A stretch of 51,054 nucleotides of DNA from Chitinophagaceae bacterium (GTDB lineage: Bacteria; Bacteroidota; Bacteroidia; Chitinophagales; Chitinophagaceae): NCBI GenBank assembly GCA_004028765.1, contig SAIX01000140.1, positions 1-51,054 of the forward strand. Reading direction: 5' to 3'. Of the stretch, positions 35,061 to 44,652 are shown piece by piece. The number at the start of each line of letters is the position of its first letter. Positions within the stretch are counted from its first letter, which is position 1. The translations under genes were made by a program, and so were the position numbers. Under the pieces are notes generated by a model. It searched no databases. It was not told the DNA's origin and saw only the letters and a program-made list of their open reading frames with translations.

Positions 35061-35489
35061 ATGAAAGAAACGCATGGAAAAATATTTGTGTACGGATCAT
35101 TGCGCAAAGGGTTTCACCACCCGGCCTATGCCTATATCAGCCGGTATTTTCATTTGCTGTCGGAAGCAAAAGTGAAAGGGGTGTTGTATGATATGGGCGA
35201 ATATCCCGCTGCATTGCCGGCAACAGATGAAAAATTCATCATCGGGGAATTGTATGAAATCAATAACCCGGATGAGCTTGGCTGGGCCATGGCACAGTTG
35301 GATGATTATGAGGGATTGAATGCGGAACCCGGCGAAACACCATTGTACAGAAGAGAAATCACGGCCGTGATCACAGGTCAAGGGGAAATCCCTGCCTGGG
35401 TATATTGGTTTAACGGCAATGTTTCCGGTAAGCCACTGGTGGAAAGCGGGGATGTGCTCGCATACCTGCAGCAAAAAATCAAAAGCTGA
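35061..35489 (+). CDS. Gamma-glutamylcyclotransferase-family protein
   Basis: A 142-residue GGCT/AIG2-like protein from the ATG at 35061, just 8 bp after the LUD gene. The diagnostic VYGSLRKG is at residues about 7-14, and the catalytic Glu region is LDDYEGLNAEPGETPLYRRE, where the acidic residue opens the 5-oxoproline ring chemistry. YWFNGNVSGKPLVESGDVLA closes the barrel. Family members act on gamma-glutamyl amines or peptides, but many bacterial copies have no tested substrate. It is probably co-transcribed with ftsH, LUD and lpxH. Confidence 0.88.
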   Translation: MKETHGKIFVYGSLRKGFHHPAYAYISRYFHLLSEAKVKGVLYDMGEYPAALPATDEKFIIGELYEINNPDELGWAMAQLDDYEGLNAEPGETPLYRREITAVITGQGEIPAWVYWFNGNVSGKPLVESGDVLAYLQQKIKS

Positions 35490-35493
35490 ACGC

Positions 35494-36255
35494 ATGACGG
35501 CATCGCCTGATAAGAAAATATATTTTCTCTCCGATTTTCATCTTGGTGCACCTGACCCTGCCAGCAGCCTGATCCGCGAAAAAAAAATAGTCCATTTTCT
35601 CGAAAGCATCCAAAATGATGCAGCAGCTGTTTTTATTGTAGGCGATATTTTTGATTTCTGGTACGAATACCGCAAAGTGGTACCCAAAGGATATACACGC
35701 CTGCTTGGTAAACTTGCTGAATTCACCGATAAAGGCATCCCGGTTCATGTATTTACCGGCAACCACGATATGTGGATGAGTGGCTATTTTGAAGCAGAAC
35801 TCTCTATCCCGGTTTACCACGAACCCAAAACATTTGAATGGAACGGGAAACAATTTTTTATCGGGCATGGGGATGGCCTGGGCCCGGGGGATCATGGCTA
35901 TAAATTCATCAAAAAAATATTCCGCAACCCTTTTTGTCAATGGCTGTTTGGGCAGTTGCATCCCACCTGGGGTATTGGCCTTGCCAATTATTTCAGCCGC
36001 AAAAGCCGCGAAAAAACCGGCAGCGCTGATGAGGAATTTATGGGCGAAGATAAAGAATGGCTGATCATTTATTGCAAAGAAGTGTTGCAAACAAAGCATT
36101 TTGATTATTTTATTTTCGGTCACCGTCATTATCCCATTGATTTTGCATTGCCGGGTAACAGCCGGTATATCAACCTGGGCGACTGGATCCGGAATTTTAC
36201 CTATGCCAGTTTTGATGGTGAGCAGTTGCAGTTGCATAAATGGGGAGCTGAATAA
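35494..36255 (+). CDS. lpxH: UDP-2,3-diacylglucosamine diphosphatase
   Basis: A 253-residue calcineurin-type metallophosphatase that hydrolyses UDP-2,3-diacylglucosamine to lipid X in lipid A synthesis. Metal and substrate motifs in order: SDFHLG, GDIFDFWYEY, GNHDMWM, GHGDGLG and FGHRHYPIDF, all characteristic of LpxH/LpxH2-like enzymes. The start at 35494 lies 4 bp after the preceding stop; an in-frame extension from 35419 overlaps that gene. Its presence fits a Gram-negative outer membrane. It is 26 bp upstream of the mechanosensitive channel gene. Confidence 0.92.
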   Translation: MTASPDKKIYFLSDFHLGAPDPASSLIREKKIVHFLESIQNDAAAVFIVGDIFDFWYEYRKVVPKGYTRLLGKLAEFTDKGIPVHVFTGNHDMWMSGYFEAELSIPVYHEPKTFEWNGKQFFIGHGDGLGPGDHGYKFIKKIFRNPFCQWLFGQLHPTWGIGLANYFSRKSREKTGSADEEFMGEDKEWLIIYCKEVLQTKHFDYFIFGHRHYPIDFALPGNSRYINLGDWIRNFTYASFDGEQLQLHKWGAE

Positions 36256-36281
36256 ATTAAGCACCTGTTGTAACTTGCAGT

Positions 36282-37373
36282 ATGGAAAAGATCCTGCAAT
36301 TAAAAATCCTCGACAATACGGTTGAAAGTTACCTGTATGTGATCGGCACGATATTGCTGGCCTTGCTCATCAAACGGCTGGTCTCAAAATACCTTGCCAA
36401 ATTATTGTACAAGCTGGTGGCCAAAGCCGCTAAAAATGTGGCGCGGCAATCTTTCCTGGACCTGGTGGTGCAGCCCCTGGATGTTTTTTTGGTGTTGATG
36501 ATTTCCATCATCGCTTTCGACAAACTCAAATTCCCCGGTGCTTTCGATTTTAAAATATACCATATCACATTCCGGCAACTCATCGATTCGGTTACAGATG
36601 GCACCCTGATCGTGATCTTTATCTGGTTATGTTTACGTGTGATCGATTTTGTGGCGATGATACTGGAAGAAAAAGCCAACCTTACCGCCGATCAAACCGA
36701 TAACCAGCTCGTGGTGTTCTTCAAGGATTTTTTTAAAGTGATCCTTGTTATGATCGGCATCCTGCTGCTGCTCCGGTTCTCTTTTAATAAAAACATCAGC
36801 AACCTGCTCACGGGTTTGAGTATCGTGGGTGCTGCGCTCGCACTCGCCACTCGCGAAAGCCTCGAAAACCTGATCGCATCATTTATCATCTTTTTCGATA
36901 AACCCTTTATCACAGGCGACCTCGTGAAAGTGAATAATTTCACCGGCCATATCGAAAAGATCGGTTTGCGCAGCACCCGTATCCGCACAACTGATAAGAC
37001 CTATATCACGGTTCCGAATAAACAGATGGTGGATACGATTATCGACAATATCACCCTGCGCACGCAGCGTAAAGTGGAACTGCGGCTTGAGCTGGGCTTA
37101 TCAGCAACGGCGCAACAGTTAAAAGAACTTTCTGCCTCACTCAAAATAATTTTGCAGAAACCGGAGATCGTAAATACAGTAGTATACCTGATGGATACGG
37201 GGAAAAATGCGCACCTGATGGCGGTAGATTATTTTACTTCCATGGATCAGTCGATAGAAGATTTTAATCTTTTGCGCGAAACGGTAAACCTTGAAGTGAT
37301 CGATCTGCTGGCGCAGAAAGGAATTGAATTGGCCGCTGCCAATACGGATGTTGTGATCCATTCCAAACAATAA
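36282..37373 (+). CDS. MscS-family small-conductance mechanosensitive channel
   Basis: A 363-residue membrane protein with about four to five N-terminal membrane segments (for example YLYVIGTILLALLIKRLV and VILVMIGILLLLRFSF), the pore-lining helix with small residues (LTGLSIVGAALALATRESLE) and the soluble MscS beta domain (IIFFDKPFITGDLVKVNNFT, GLRSTRIRTTDKTYITVPNK). The C-terminal alpha/beta domain ends in DVVIHSKQ. It opens on membrane tension to release solutes after osmotic down-shock. Longer than the E. coli MscS core, with extra N-terminal helices. It converges on the thioredoxin-like gene, with 6 bp between stops. Confidence 0.92.
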   Translation: MEKILQLKILDNTVESYLYVIGTILLALLIKRLVSKYLAKLLYKLVAKAAKNVARQSFLDLVVQPLDVFLVLMISIIAFDKLKFPGAFDFKIYHITFRQLIDSVTDGTLIVIFIWLCLRVIDFVAMILEEKANLTADQTDNQLVVFFKDFFKVILVMIGILLLLRFSFNKNISNLLTGLSIVGAALALATRESLENLIASFIIFFDKPFITGDLVKVNNFTGHIEKIGLRSTRIRTTDKTYITVPNKQMVDTIIDNITLRTQRKVELRLELGLSATAQQLKELSASLKIILQKPEIVNTVVYLMDTGKNAHLMAVDYFTSMDQSIEDFNLLRETVNLEVIDLLAQKGIELAAANTDVVIHSKQ

Positions 37374-37379
37374 GACAGA

Positions 37380-37904
37380 TCAAAGACGGGACACGATCTC
37401 AGCCAGTTCATGCTCCATATTACCGCTTGTGCCGTATTCAACCACGCGCCCTGTTTCTTTTCCTTTTACAAGAATGAGAAAGGTGGGAACATTGGTGATC
37501 TTCCATTTTATATGAAGGTCATTCAGCGCAGTCTTGGCACGGTCCATACCCACCAGTGTCACTTTTTTTTCCGGATAGCCGCTTTTATCGAGCAGGCGAT
37601 AGAATTTGGGAAGCAGGTTTTGTGAATCATGGCACCAGGTGCCAGCAAAAACAAGGATGCTGAATTTGGCTTTGTTTTTCTGAAACTGTTCCACTGCATA
37701 GGCATCTGCCGATCCGAAACGCATCCCTTCTTTGAACCAGCCAAAAGCCGTATCGTTTTCAAGGACCGCTCTTGATAAAACCCCTTTCAGCACTTTGGTT
37801 TCTGTATCACTGATCACCTGGTAAGCTGTGGTCCCGGTTTTTTTGGGTCCGGCACAGGCAAACAAAAGCGCAGCCAGTATGGCAAAAAGGGAAAACTGTT
37901 TCAT
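37380..37904 (-). CDS. Thioredoxin-like lipoprotein with single-Cys CxxS motif
   Basis: A 174-residue predicted lipoprotein (MKQFSLFAILAALLFACAGP, lipidated Cys at 17). The thioredoxin fold follows: FSILVFAGTWCHDSQNLLPK, VTLVGMDRAKTALN, cis-Pro loop ITNVPTFLILVKGKETGRVV. The usual C-x-x-C is C-H-D-S, so it cannot form the normal internal disulfide. Such single-Cys variants can form mixed disulfides or act as isomerase-like or binding proteins. It is anchored in the envelope. It is downstream of a MerR-type gene by 17 bp on the same strand. Confidence 0.88.
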   Translation of the reverse strand: MKQFSLFAILAALLFACAGPKKTGTTAYQVISDTETKVLKGVLSRAVLENDTAFGWFKEGMRFGSADAYAVEQFQKNKAKFSILVFAGTWCHDSQNLLPKFYRLLDKSGYPEKKVTLVGMDRAKTALNDLHIKWKITNVPTFLILVKGKETGRVVEYGTSGNMEHELAEIVSRL

Positions 37905-37921
37905 AAAAATATTTGTAAATA

Positions 37922-38581
37922 CTACGACTGCAGGTTGGCTTTCAACTCTAACAGGAATGATTTGAATTTCGTCAATGATTCTGTCAGCCTGGCCTGCGTA
38001 TCTGCTTCCCTTCGGTTATTCTTAAGATAATTCTTGGCACCGTCGATCGAAAATTTACGCTGGCGTAACAGGAAATAGATCAACTGCAGGTTTTTGATGT
38101 CTTCCATGCGGAAAAGCCTGTCGCCCTTCCTGGTTTTTCGCGGTTGCAGGATATCAAATTCATTTTCCCAGTAACGGAGCAGGGAAGTATTTACTTTGAA
38201 CCAGCCCGCTACTTCACTGATGGAATAGTACAATTTCTTTTGTAATGTTTCTTCATCCGGCACTTCGATCAGGTCTGCCTCACTGTCCATTTCCTTGAAC
38301 GATTTCCTGCCGCGCTTACCGGGCGTACGTTTCTCCTTCGGGGAAGAAACGGTTTTACGCGCACTTGCGATGGTTGCAGCTGCTTTTTTTTCTGCCGCCT
38401 CGTCTGAAATGGCCACCATTACAGGCTCGGGCTGCGGATGGGTATTTACTGCTTCCGGGGTTCCGGGTTCGTTCAACGGTTCTTCTTTAACCGCAACCAG
38501 CTTCACCGGTTTTTCCTTCTTTTTGGATATGGCGGGTGCCGGCATACCAAAGAGGTCTAACTGTTGCAATGTGTTTTGCAT
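37922..38581 (-). CDS. MerR-type transcriptional regulator with long N-terminal extension
   Basis: A 219-residue DNA-binding protein. The first 100 residues are low-complexity and charged (Lys, Glu, Pro rich, with EKRTPGKRGRKSFKEMD). The MerR HTH follows at about 115-185: YYSISEVAGWFKVNTSLLRY, WENEFDILQPRKTRKGDRLF, then a helical dimerisation segment. No effector-binding Cys or ligand domain is visible. Bacteroidota conserve this MerR group as a lone regulator with unknown signal. It starts 155 bp from the divergent acyl-CoA dehydrogenase gene at 38737. Confidence 0.88.
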   Translation of the reverse strand: MQNTLQQLDLFGMPAPAISKKKEKPVKLVAVKEEPLNEPGTPEAVNTHPQPEPVMVAISDEAAEKKAAATIASARKTVSSPKEKRTPGKRGRKSFKEMDSEADLIEVPDEETLQKKLYYSISEVAGWFKVNTSLLRYWENEFDILQPRKTRKGDRLFRMEDIKNLQLIYFLLRQRKFSIDGAKNYLKNNRREADTQARLTESLTKFKSFLLELKANLQS

Positions 38582-38705
38582 ATTGTAAAAATAAGCAAGT
38601 AAATGGCCCGCCGCCGTTGATTTTCAGGGTGGTGGAAAAGATGTAGGTATCTGCTTCCCTGCGGGGTGGTTTCGGGGTTGTTTTCGCTTCCGGGTATCCT
38701 AATTC

Positions 38706-38723
38706 ACGAATATGTACATTCGT
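38706..38723. promoter_or_regulatory. Inverted repeat before the 3-hydroxyacyl-CoA dehydrogenase gene
   Basis: ACGAAT (38706-38711) and ATTCGT (38718-38723) form a perfect 6-bp inverted repeat with a 6-bp spacer, ending 13 bp before the ATG at 38737. The geometry fits an operator for a dimeric repressor of the TetR or GntR kind, which commonly control fatty-acid genes. No regulator assignment can be made from the window. Confidence 0.4.
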
Positions 38724-38736
38724 ATAAAAGAAAAAG

Positions 38737-39585
38737 ATGGGATCGGTACAGTCGGTTTGTGTTTGCGGTGCGGGTACAATGGGTAGTGGTATTGCACAGG
38801 TGGCGGCCATGGCCGGCTTTGCCACCATCCAGTTTGATGTGAATGAAGATATGCTGGCAAAAAGCAGAAGCAGCATCGAAAAAAACCTGGCGATAATGGT
38901 TGAAAAGGGCAGGATCAGCAGCGAACAGCGGCAACAGGCCCTGGGTTTGATCCACTTCACTGCAAAGACAGAAAATTGTATAGCTGACCTTATCATAGAA
39001 GCCATTATTGAAAACCTTGATGCCAAAACGGCCCTTTTTCAGAAACTGGTCCCGATAAACAGCAGCAAAACCATTTTTGCCACCAACACTTCTTCGATCT
39101 CTGTATCCGCTATTGCGAAAGGATGCGGGGAAGAAAAAAGAATGGCCGGCATGCATTTCTTTAATCCCGCACCTTTGATGAAACTGGTGGAAGTGATCCA
39201 TACCGCGCAAACGGATGATACAGTAACAGAAACCCTTGTAGCCGTTGCAAAACAGATGGGGAAAACACCAGTGATCTGCAGCGATTCGCCTGGTTTTATT
39301 GTAAACCGCGTGGCGAGGCATTATTACCTTGAAGCGATGGAGCTTGTTGAGAAATATGGCGCCGATATTGCCACCACCGATGCGGTAATGGAAGCAGCCG
39401 GTTTTAAAATGGGCCCTTTTAAACTGATGGACCTGATTGGTATGGATATCAATTACAGCGTAAGCAATATTGTTTGGGAAGCCCTTGGCAAACCCGAGCG
39501 ACTCAAACCATCGACCATGCAACGGCAAAAAGTAGAAGCCGGCGAACTGGGGCGGAAAACGGGGAAAGGGTTTTATAAATATTGA
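38737..39585 (+). CDS. 3-hydroxybutyryl-CoA / 3-hydroxyacyl-CoA dehydrogenase
   Basis: A 282-residue NAD-dependent enzyme that oxidises L-3-hydroxyacyl-CoA to 3-ketoacyl-CoA (or the reverse). The Rossmann motif GAGTMGSGIAQ is at about 11-21 with Asp in FDVNEDML. The catalytic core has ATNTSSIS, the active-site His in GMHFFNPAPLMKLVEV, and SDSPGFIVNRV. The C-terminal domain has FKMGPFKLMDLIGMD and ends GRKTGKGFYKY. Length fits PaaH/Hbd/FadB2-type single-domain enzymes, not the large FadB fusion. It stands alone, so its pathway may be fatty acid, phenylacetate or butyrate use. Confidence 0.94.
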   Translation: MGSVQSVCVCGAGTMGSGIAQVAAMAGFATIQFDVNEDMLAKSRSSIEKNLAIMVEKGRISSEQRQQALGLIHFTAKTENCIADLIIEAIIENLDAKTALFQKLVPINSSKTIFATNTSSISVSAIAKGCGEEKRMAGMHFFNPAPLMKLVEVIHTAQTDDTVTETLVAVAKQMGKTPVICSDSPGFIVNRVARHYYLEAMELVEKYGADIATTDAVMEAAGFKMGPFKLMDLIGMDINYSVSNIVWEALGKPERLKPSTMQRQKVEAGELGRKTGKGFYKY

Positions 39586-39589
39586 ATAT

Positions 39590-40325
<736 letters not shown>

Positions 40326-40515
40326 TCCCTCTGCATATTCAGCGGCCACCATACTGTAGCCATTTAAAATCTGCTTATAATGATAAAAGTCATAGAAAAC
40401 CGCTCTGGCAAACAATAAATTGCACAGGAACAACTGCATTATCGGCCGGCATCAACACAGAATGGCTTTCTTATCCTGAATAGATCCCTGCAACAATGCG
40501 AAGTTCAGCGCCCCG

Positions 40516-43470
40516 ATGAACAGCAGAAAAAAAATACTGCATAAAAATGCACTGTACGCTGGCACCATTGTTATCCTGGTGTTGCTGTTAAGCATGTATA
40601 CTGTGAGCGCCCTGCGGATTGCCCGTTCAGGGAACAGCTCCCGGGCTGCCGCTAAAATTTCTGAAACCATTTCCGTTTTGCACCAATTCCGTATCGGTAT
40701 CAACGAAACGGAAAAGGAAGTGAACAATTACCTGATTTCAGCAAATGAGAAGAAGATGGATGAGATCAACAGGCTGGACCAGGAAACAAAAAACCGGCTG
40801 GCCCAAATCAGGATTGCCTGTAATGAAAACCTCCCTGCTTCGCTATCTTTTGTACAGCAGATGGATTCTTTTTACCACGCAAGCAGGATAACCCTCCATG
40901 CCATTCTCCAACTGAAAAAAAATGGCAGAGCGGATAGCCGTACACTGGTATACGAAGACCAGCAATATGACTTTATACGGGGGCAGATCATTGAAAAATA
41001 CGACCGCATTTACCAGCTGGCGATTAAGCGCCTTGGTGAAATTCAGAAAACGGGACAGCAGGAAACGCGTGACAGGATATTGCTGTTACTGGCATTTTCG
41101 TTGACCACGATATTATTTCTTGGCTTGATCATCCTTCTGTTCTGGACAGACATACGCAAAAAAAACCGCGACCTGGAATCGCTGCACCAATACGAAAAAT
41201 CGACAGAAGGGATACTGGTAACTGACCAGCAGAACCTGATCAGGTTCACAAATAATGCTGCACTTTTTTTACTCGGCAAAGAACAGGAAAACATTACAGG
41301 GATATCAGTACTAAACTGTATCCCGCAGATCGGGAATAAAAAAGACAACGATATTTTCCTGCAATCGCAGCAGGCCTTGGAGCGGAAAGATTTTTCGTCC
41401 TATGAATTTTTTCACGCACAAACCCAGAAATGGCTGCAGGTAAACATACTCCCTGAAAAAAAAGGGAGAACAATTTATATCCGTGATATTTCGATGGTGA
41501 AGCATGCTGAAAATGAAACAAAAAAATCACAGCGCTTATATGCTTTTACCAGCAAGTGCAACGATCTCGTACTGCATGCGCATGAAGAAAGCCATATTTA
41601 CACCGAGCTATGCCAGATCGCAGTTGAAACGGGCGGCTTTGTTTTTGCATGGGTTGGTTTACCCGATCCTGAAACAAAATGGCTGGAAGCAAGGTACAAG
41701 GCGGGCAAGGGACAGGATTATACAGAAGAAGCTCGGTTTTCCGCAGCCGAAATACCGGAAGGGCTTGGGCCAAGCGGAATGGCTTTTCGTACAGGTAAAT
41801 ATTATTACTGTAATAATATTGCAGAGGACCCGGTGATGAAGATCTGGGCAAAACCTGCTCTTGCACGAGGCTTTTATTCCTCTATTTCGCTGCCGGTATT
41901 TGTGCAGGGGAAGGTGGAAACGGTTATTACATTGTATGCGCCGCGGATTGATTTTTTTACGGATGAAGAACAGCTGATGCTGGTACGCGTAACAGAAAAT
42001 ATCGGCCATGCTTTAACAACCCTCCGCATTGAAAGCGAAAAGCAAAAAGTGGAACTGGAATTGCAGAAAGTAAATGAAGCCGTTCGCCAAAGCCCCGCAT
42101 CTGTGGTTATTACAGACAGGAACGGGGTGATTGAATATGTAAACCCGGCATTCTGCCGGTTAACGGGTTATGCACCGGAAGAAGTGATCGGTAAAACACC
42201 TTCTTTATTAAAAACCGGGCACACTAGTAAACAGGAGTACGATACTTTATGGAGCGATATCACAAACTTCCGTGAATGGCGCGGTGAATTTTTAAATCTG
42301 AAAAAGAACGGGGAAACCTACTGGGAACATGCCATCATTTCCCCGATCGTAAACGGCGAAGAAAAGATCACCCATTTTGTTGCCGTGAAAGAAAATATCA
42401 CAGAGCGGAAAAAACTGGAACAGGAGCGACAGCGCATATTTGATATCATCGAGAATACAATGGTATATATCGCAACAAGTAATATGGAGCGCGACATGGT
42501 ATATGCCAATAAAGCCATGCGCGAAATGCTTGGGATACCCGTTGGGGATGATATTACGAAATACAATGCGGCCGCGTTCAGAACAAAAGAAGGAGAGCAC
42601 CTGATACAAAAAATGTTTACTGATTTAATGGAAACGGGAAAATGGGTTGGTGAAACAAGTTATCGCTCATTAGCAGGAAAAATAATCCCCGTATTACAGG
42701 TACTTGTATTGCACAAAAATGAACAGGGAGAACCTCAGCAGATTTCTACCACAGCTATCGACCTGACACGGATCAGGGAATCAGAGAAGAGCCTTGAAAA
42801 GCTTACAGAAGAACTGCGCGAGTTTGCAAAACACCTGCAGCATGTACGCGAAGTGGAAAAAAACAGGATCATGCATGAAATGCACGATGAACTGGGGCAG
42901 GGCCTCGCCGCATTGATGTTTGATGCGAACTGGATCAAAACCCACCTGAACGACGACAGAAAAAAACTTGAAAACAAGCTGAATGAAATGATCACTTCAA
43001 TTTCAGAAAGGATCAACTCTTTCCTGAAAATTTACAGTGCTGCCAACCCGCTGCTTTTGCAGGAACTTGGGTTGCAGGGCGCCGTGCAAAGCCTGGTTAC
43101 ACAACATATCCGTAATACGAATACAGAAACCCTATTCCACTCTAATTTTGAAGGAGAAATTTTTTCTGAACCCGTCGGCCTCGCTGCATACCGGATTGTG
43201 CAGGAAGCGTTGCGGAATACCGAGCTCTATGCTAAGGCCAAAAAAGTGGTGGTGGAATTAATGAAAAGAAACGATAAGCTCGAAGTGATCGTAAGCGATG
43301 ACGGAACCGGTTTTGATCTCACATTGCTCAGCGACCGTCTGCACTACGGCATCATGGAAATGCGCGAAAGGGCGTATGCACTGGGTGGAAGCTTCCGTAT
43401 AGAATCTTCTCCGGGAAAAGGAACCCTTATCGAAGTAATACTACCACTTGGTTCTGTTGAAAAACAGTAA
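40516..43470 (+). CDS. CHASE3-like/PAS/GAF multi-sensor histidine kinase
   Basis: A 984-residue membrane sensor kinase. Two membrane helices (ALYAGTIVILVLLLSMYTV and ILLLLAFSLTTILFLGLIIL) bracket a helical periplasmic CHASE3-like domain of about 150 residues. Cytoplasmic domains follow: PAS (220-330), GAF (340-510), PAS (520-635, with FCRLTGYAPEEVIGKTPSLL), PAS (640-755), then HisKA_3 with the phospho-acceptor His790 in EMHDELGQGLAAL and a C-terminal ATPase (IVQEALRNTELYAKAKKVVV, SDDGTGFDL). HisKA_3 kinases normally pair with NarL/LuxR regulators, but none is adjacent, so it is an orphan here. Its signal is unknown; the GAF and three PAS domains imply several inputs. Confidence 0.93.
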   Translation: MNSRKKILHKNALYAGTIVILVLLLSMYTVSALRIARSGNSSRAAAKISETISVLHQFRIGINETEKEVNNYLISANEKKMDEINRLDQETKNRLAQIRIACNENLPASLSFVQQMDSFYHASRITLHAILQLKKNGRADSRTLVYEDQQYDFIRGQIIEKYDRIYQLAIKRLGEIQKTGQQETRDRILLLLAFSLTTILFLGLIILLFWTDIRKKNRDLESLHQYEKSTEGILVTDQQNLIRFTNNAALFLLGKEQENITGISVLNCIPQIGNKKDNDIFLQSQQALERKDFSSYEFFHAQTQKWLQVNILPEKKGRTIYIRDISMVKHAENETKKSQRLYAFTSKCNDLVLHAHEESHIYTELCQIAVETGGFVFAWVGLPDPETKWLEARYKAGKGQDYTEEARFSAAEIPEGLGPSGMAFRTGKYYYCNNIAEDPVMKIWAKPALARGFYSSISLPVFVQGKVETVITLYAPRIDFFTDEEQLMLVRVTENIGHALTTLRIESEKQKVELELQKVNEAVRQSPASVVITDRNGVIEYVNPAFCRLTGYAPEEVIGKTPSLLKTGHTSKQEYDTLWSDITNFREWRGEFLNLKKNGETYWEHAIISPIVNGEEKITHFVAVKENITERKKLEQERQRIFDIIENTMVYIATSNMERDMVYANKAMREMLGIPVGDDITKYNAAAFRTKEGEHLIQKMFTDLMETGKWVGETSYRSLAGKIIPVLQVLVLHKNEQGEPQQISTTAIDLTRIRESEKSLEKLTEELREFAKHLQHVREVEKNRIMHEMHDELGQGLAALMFDANWIKTHLNDDRKKLENKLNEMITSISERINSFLKIYSAANPLLLQELGLQGAVQSLVTQHIRNTNTETLFHSNFEGEIFSEPVGLAAYRIVQEALRNTELYAKAKKVVVELMKRNDKLEVIVSDDGTGFDLTLLSDRLHYGIMEMRERAYALGGSFRIESSPGKGTLIEVILPLGSVEKQ

Positions 43471-43484
43471 TGCAGCAATATGAT

Positions 43485-44216
43485 TTACTCATAAGTCCAG
43501 GTATATCGCCGCGTAAGCACAACACCGCCGGACTGTAATTCCTGAAAACGAGCAACGAGTTTCAGATCACTCAGAGATTCGATCGAATATGAAATCCCTC
43601 TCCACATAAAGCGGGTACCCGCACTCGTGGTAAAGGGGCCGGCATCGGTTACAGAGGTCAATCCGCCCGATTTCCGGATAATAGTAGTGGTTCCGTTGAA
43701 GTTAAAATAGATATGCTGTAAGAGTAATTCCGGGTCAATCGAGGTTGTGTCAAATACATTCTTGACAGGATCAAAAAGTTCAGCCTTACTAATTTTAAGT
43801 GATTTACCGCCATTCCACAAAGCCGTACTAAGCGAATCGGCCACTTTGATGCTTACGGAAGAATCTTTGCCGCTGTTCACTGAAAGGGTATATTTTGTAT
43901 TTGCCTTGAGCGGCCCTGTATCAAGGACGCCATACAACCCTACTTTAACGCCATTGATGGTTACAACCGTATAATTATTGGTTCCGTTCACCAACCATTT
44001 AAGCGTTGAGCCATATGCGAATGCCACCAAGGTATCCGTAATCTGAAAATTCTGGATATATCCTGTCGGAGAAGGGGTAACCGGCGGTGGTGTGGGCGGG
44101 ATTACAGGTACAACCGGGTCCGGTTTGGAACAACCCCACAATAGGGCAACCACAAGACATACGGCGATACCTGTATATCGGGTGCTTTTTTTGGGATTGT
44201 GTTTACCTGTTGCCAT
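43485..44216 (-). CDS. Lipoprotein of unknown function
   Basis: A 243-residue predicted lipoprotein: a hydrophobic core (TGIAVCLVVALLWGCSKP) with lipidated Cys near residue 29, followed by a Pro/Val-rich stalk (VVPVIPPTPPPVTPSPTG) that would hold the domain away from the membrane. The rest is beta-rich and Ser/Thr rich (IQNFQITDTLVAFAYGSTLK, VNSGKDSSVSIKVADSLSTA). It resembles small bacterial Ig-like surface proteins, but I do not recognise a family. It converges on the orphan kinase with 14 bp between stops and is followed upstream by a 436-bp gap. Confidence 0.75.
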   Translation of the reverse strand: MATGKHNPKKSTRYTGIAVCLVVALLWGCSKPDPVVPVIPPTPPPVTPSPTGYIQNFQITDTLVAFAYGSTLKWLVNGTNNYTVVTINGVKVGLYGVLDTGPLKANTKYTLSVNSGKDSSVSIKVADSLSTALWNGGKSLKISKAELFDPVKNVFDTTSIDPELLLQHIYFNFNGTTTIIRKSGGLTSVTDAGPFTTSAGTRFMWRGISYSIESLSDLKLVARFQELQSGGVVLTRRYTWTYE

Positions 44217-44652
44217 AGTATATACTTAGTTCAACAATATTCTAATGCCTGCCCAGTGGGCCGGTATCAAAACAGGTTTTTCATAATTGGATTTATTAGG
44301 CCGCGAGCGGGCCCTGCGGGATACAAGAGAAATGGGGTGTTCCGGTTGCTGCTTCCCTGCGCATGCGCAAATTACGGTTTTTATCTGTTTCAGTGACAGC
44401 GAGATATGTAAAAAATCGATAAAACGACATTTTATGCCGTTTAAGAATGGATTTAAACATGGAAAATGAAAATATTGATTCGGTGGAGCCATGTATCCTG
44501 CTGAAACAAAATGGTGCGCTCAAAAAATTTCAATATGAAAAGACAAAAGAGAAAGAGTATTGTTTATTTCACCCCTGTCTTTCTCCTGCGAAAAAATGCC
44601 AGTCAATATTTTTATCAATTCACGGGATGCTACTACGAATAGGTTAGCCTAC
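44217..44652. other. Intergenic stretch without recognisable gene
   Basis: About 436 bp between the lipoprotein start and the CHASE2-like gene stop. Several overlapping short frames occur on both strands, but none has family similarity or balanced composition. GGCCGCGAGCGGGCC (about 44300-44315) is an imperfect GC-rich inverted repeat. A promoter for the lipoprotein must lie at its left end, but I cannot pick one. Confidence 0.4.

Noticed and set aside
44447..44647. 66-codon plus-strand frame in the gap before the CHASE2-like gene
   Set aside because: No family resemblance, mixed composition and no promoter or ribosome site; probably chance.
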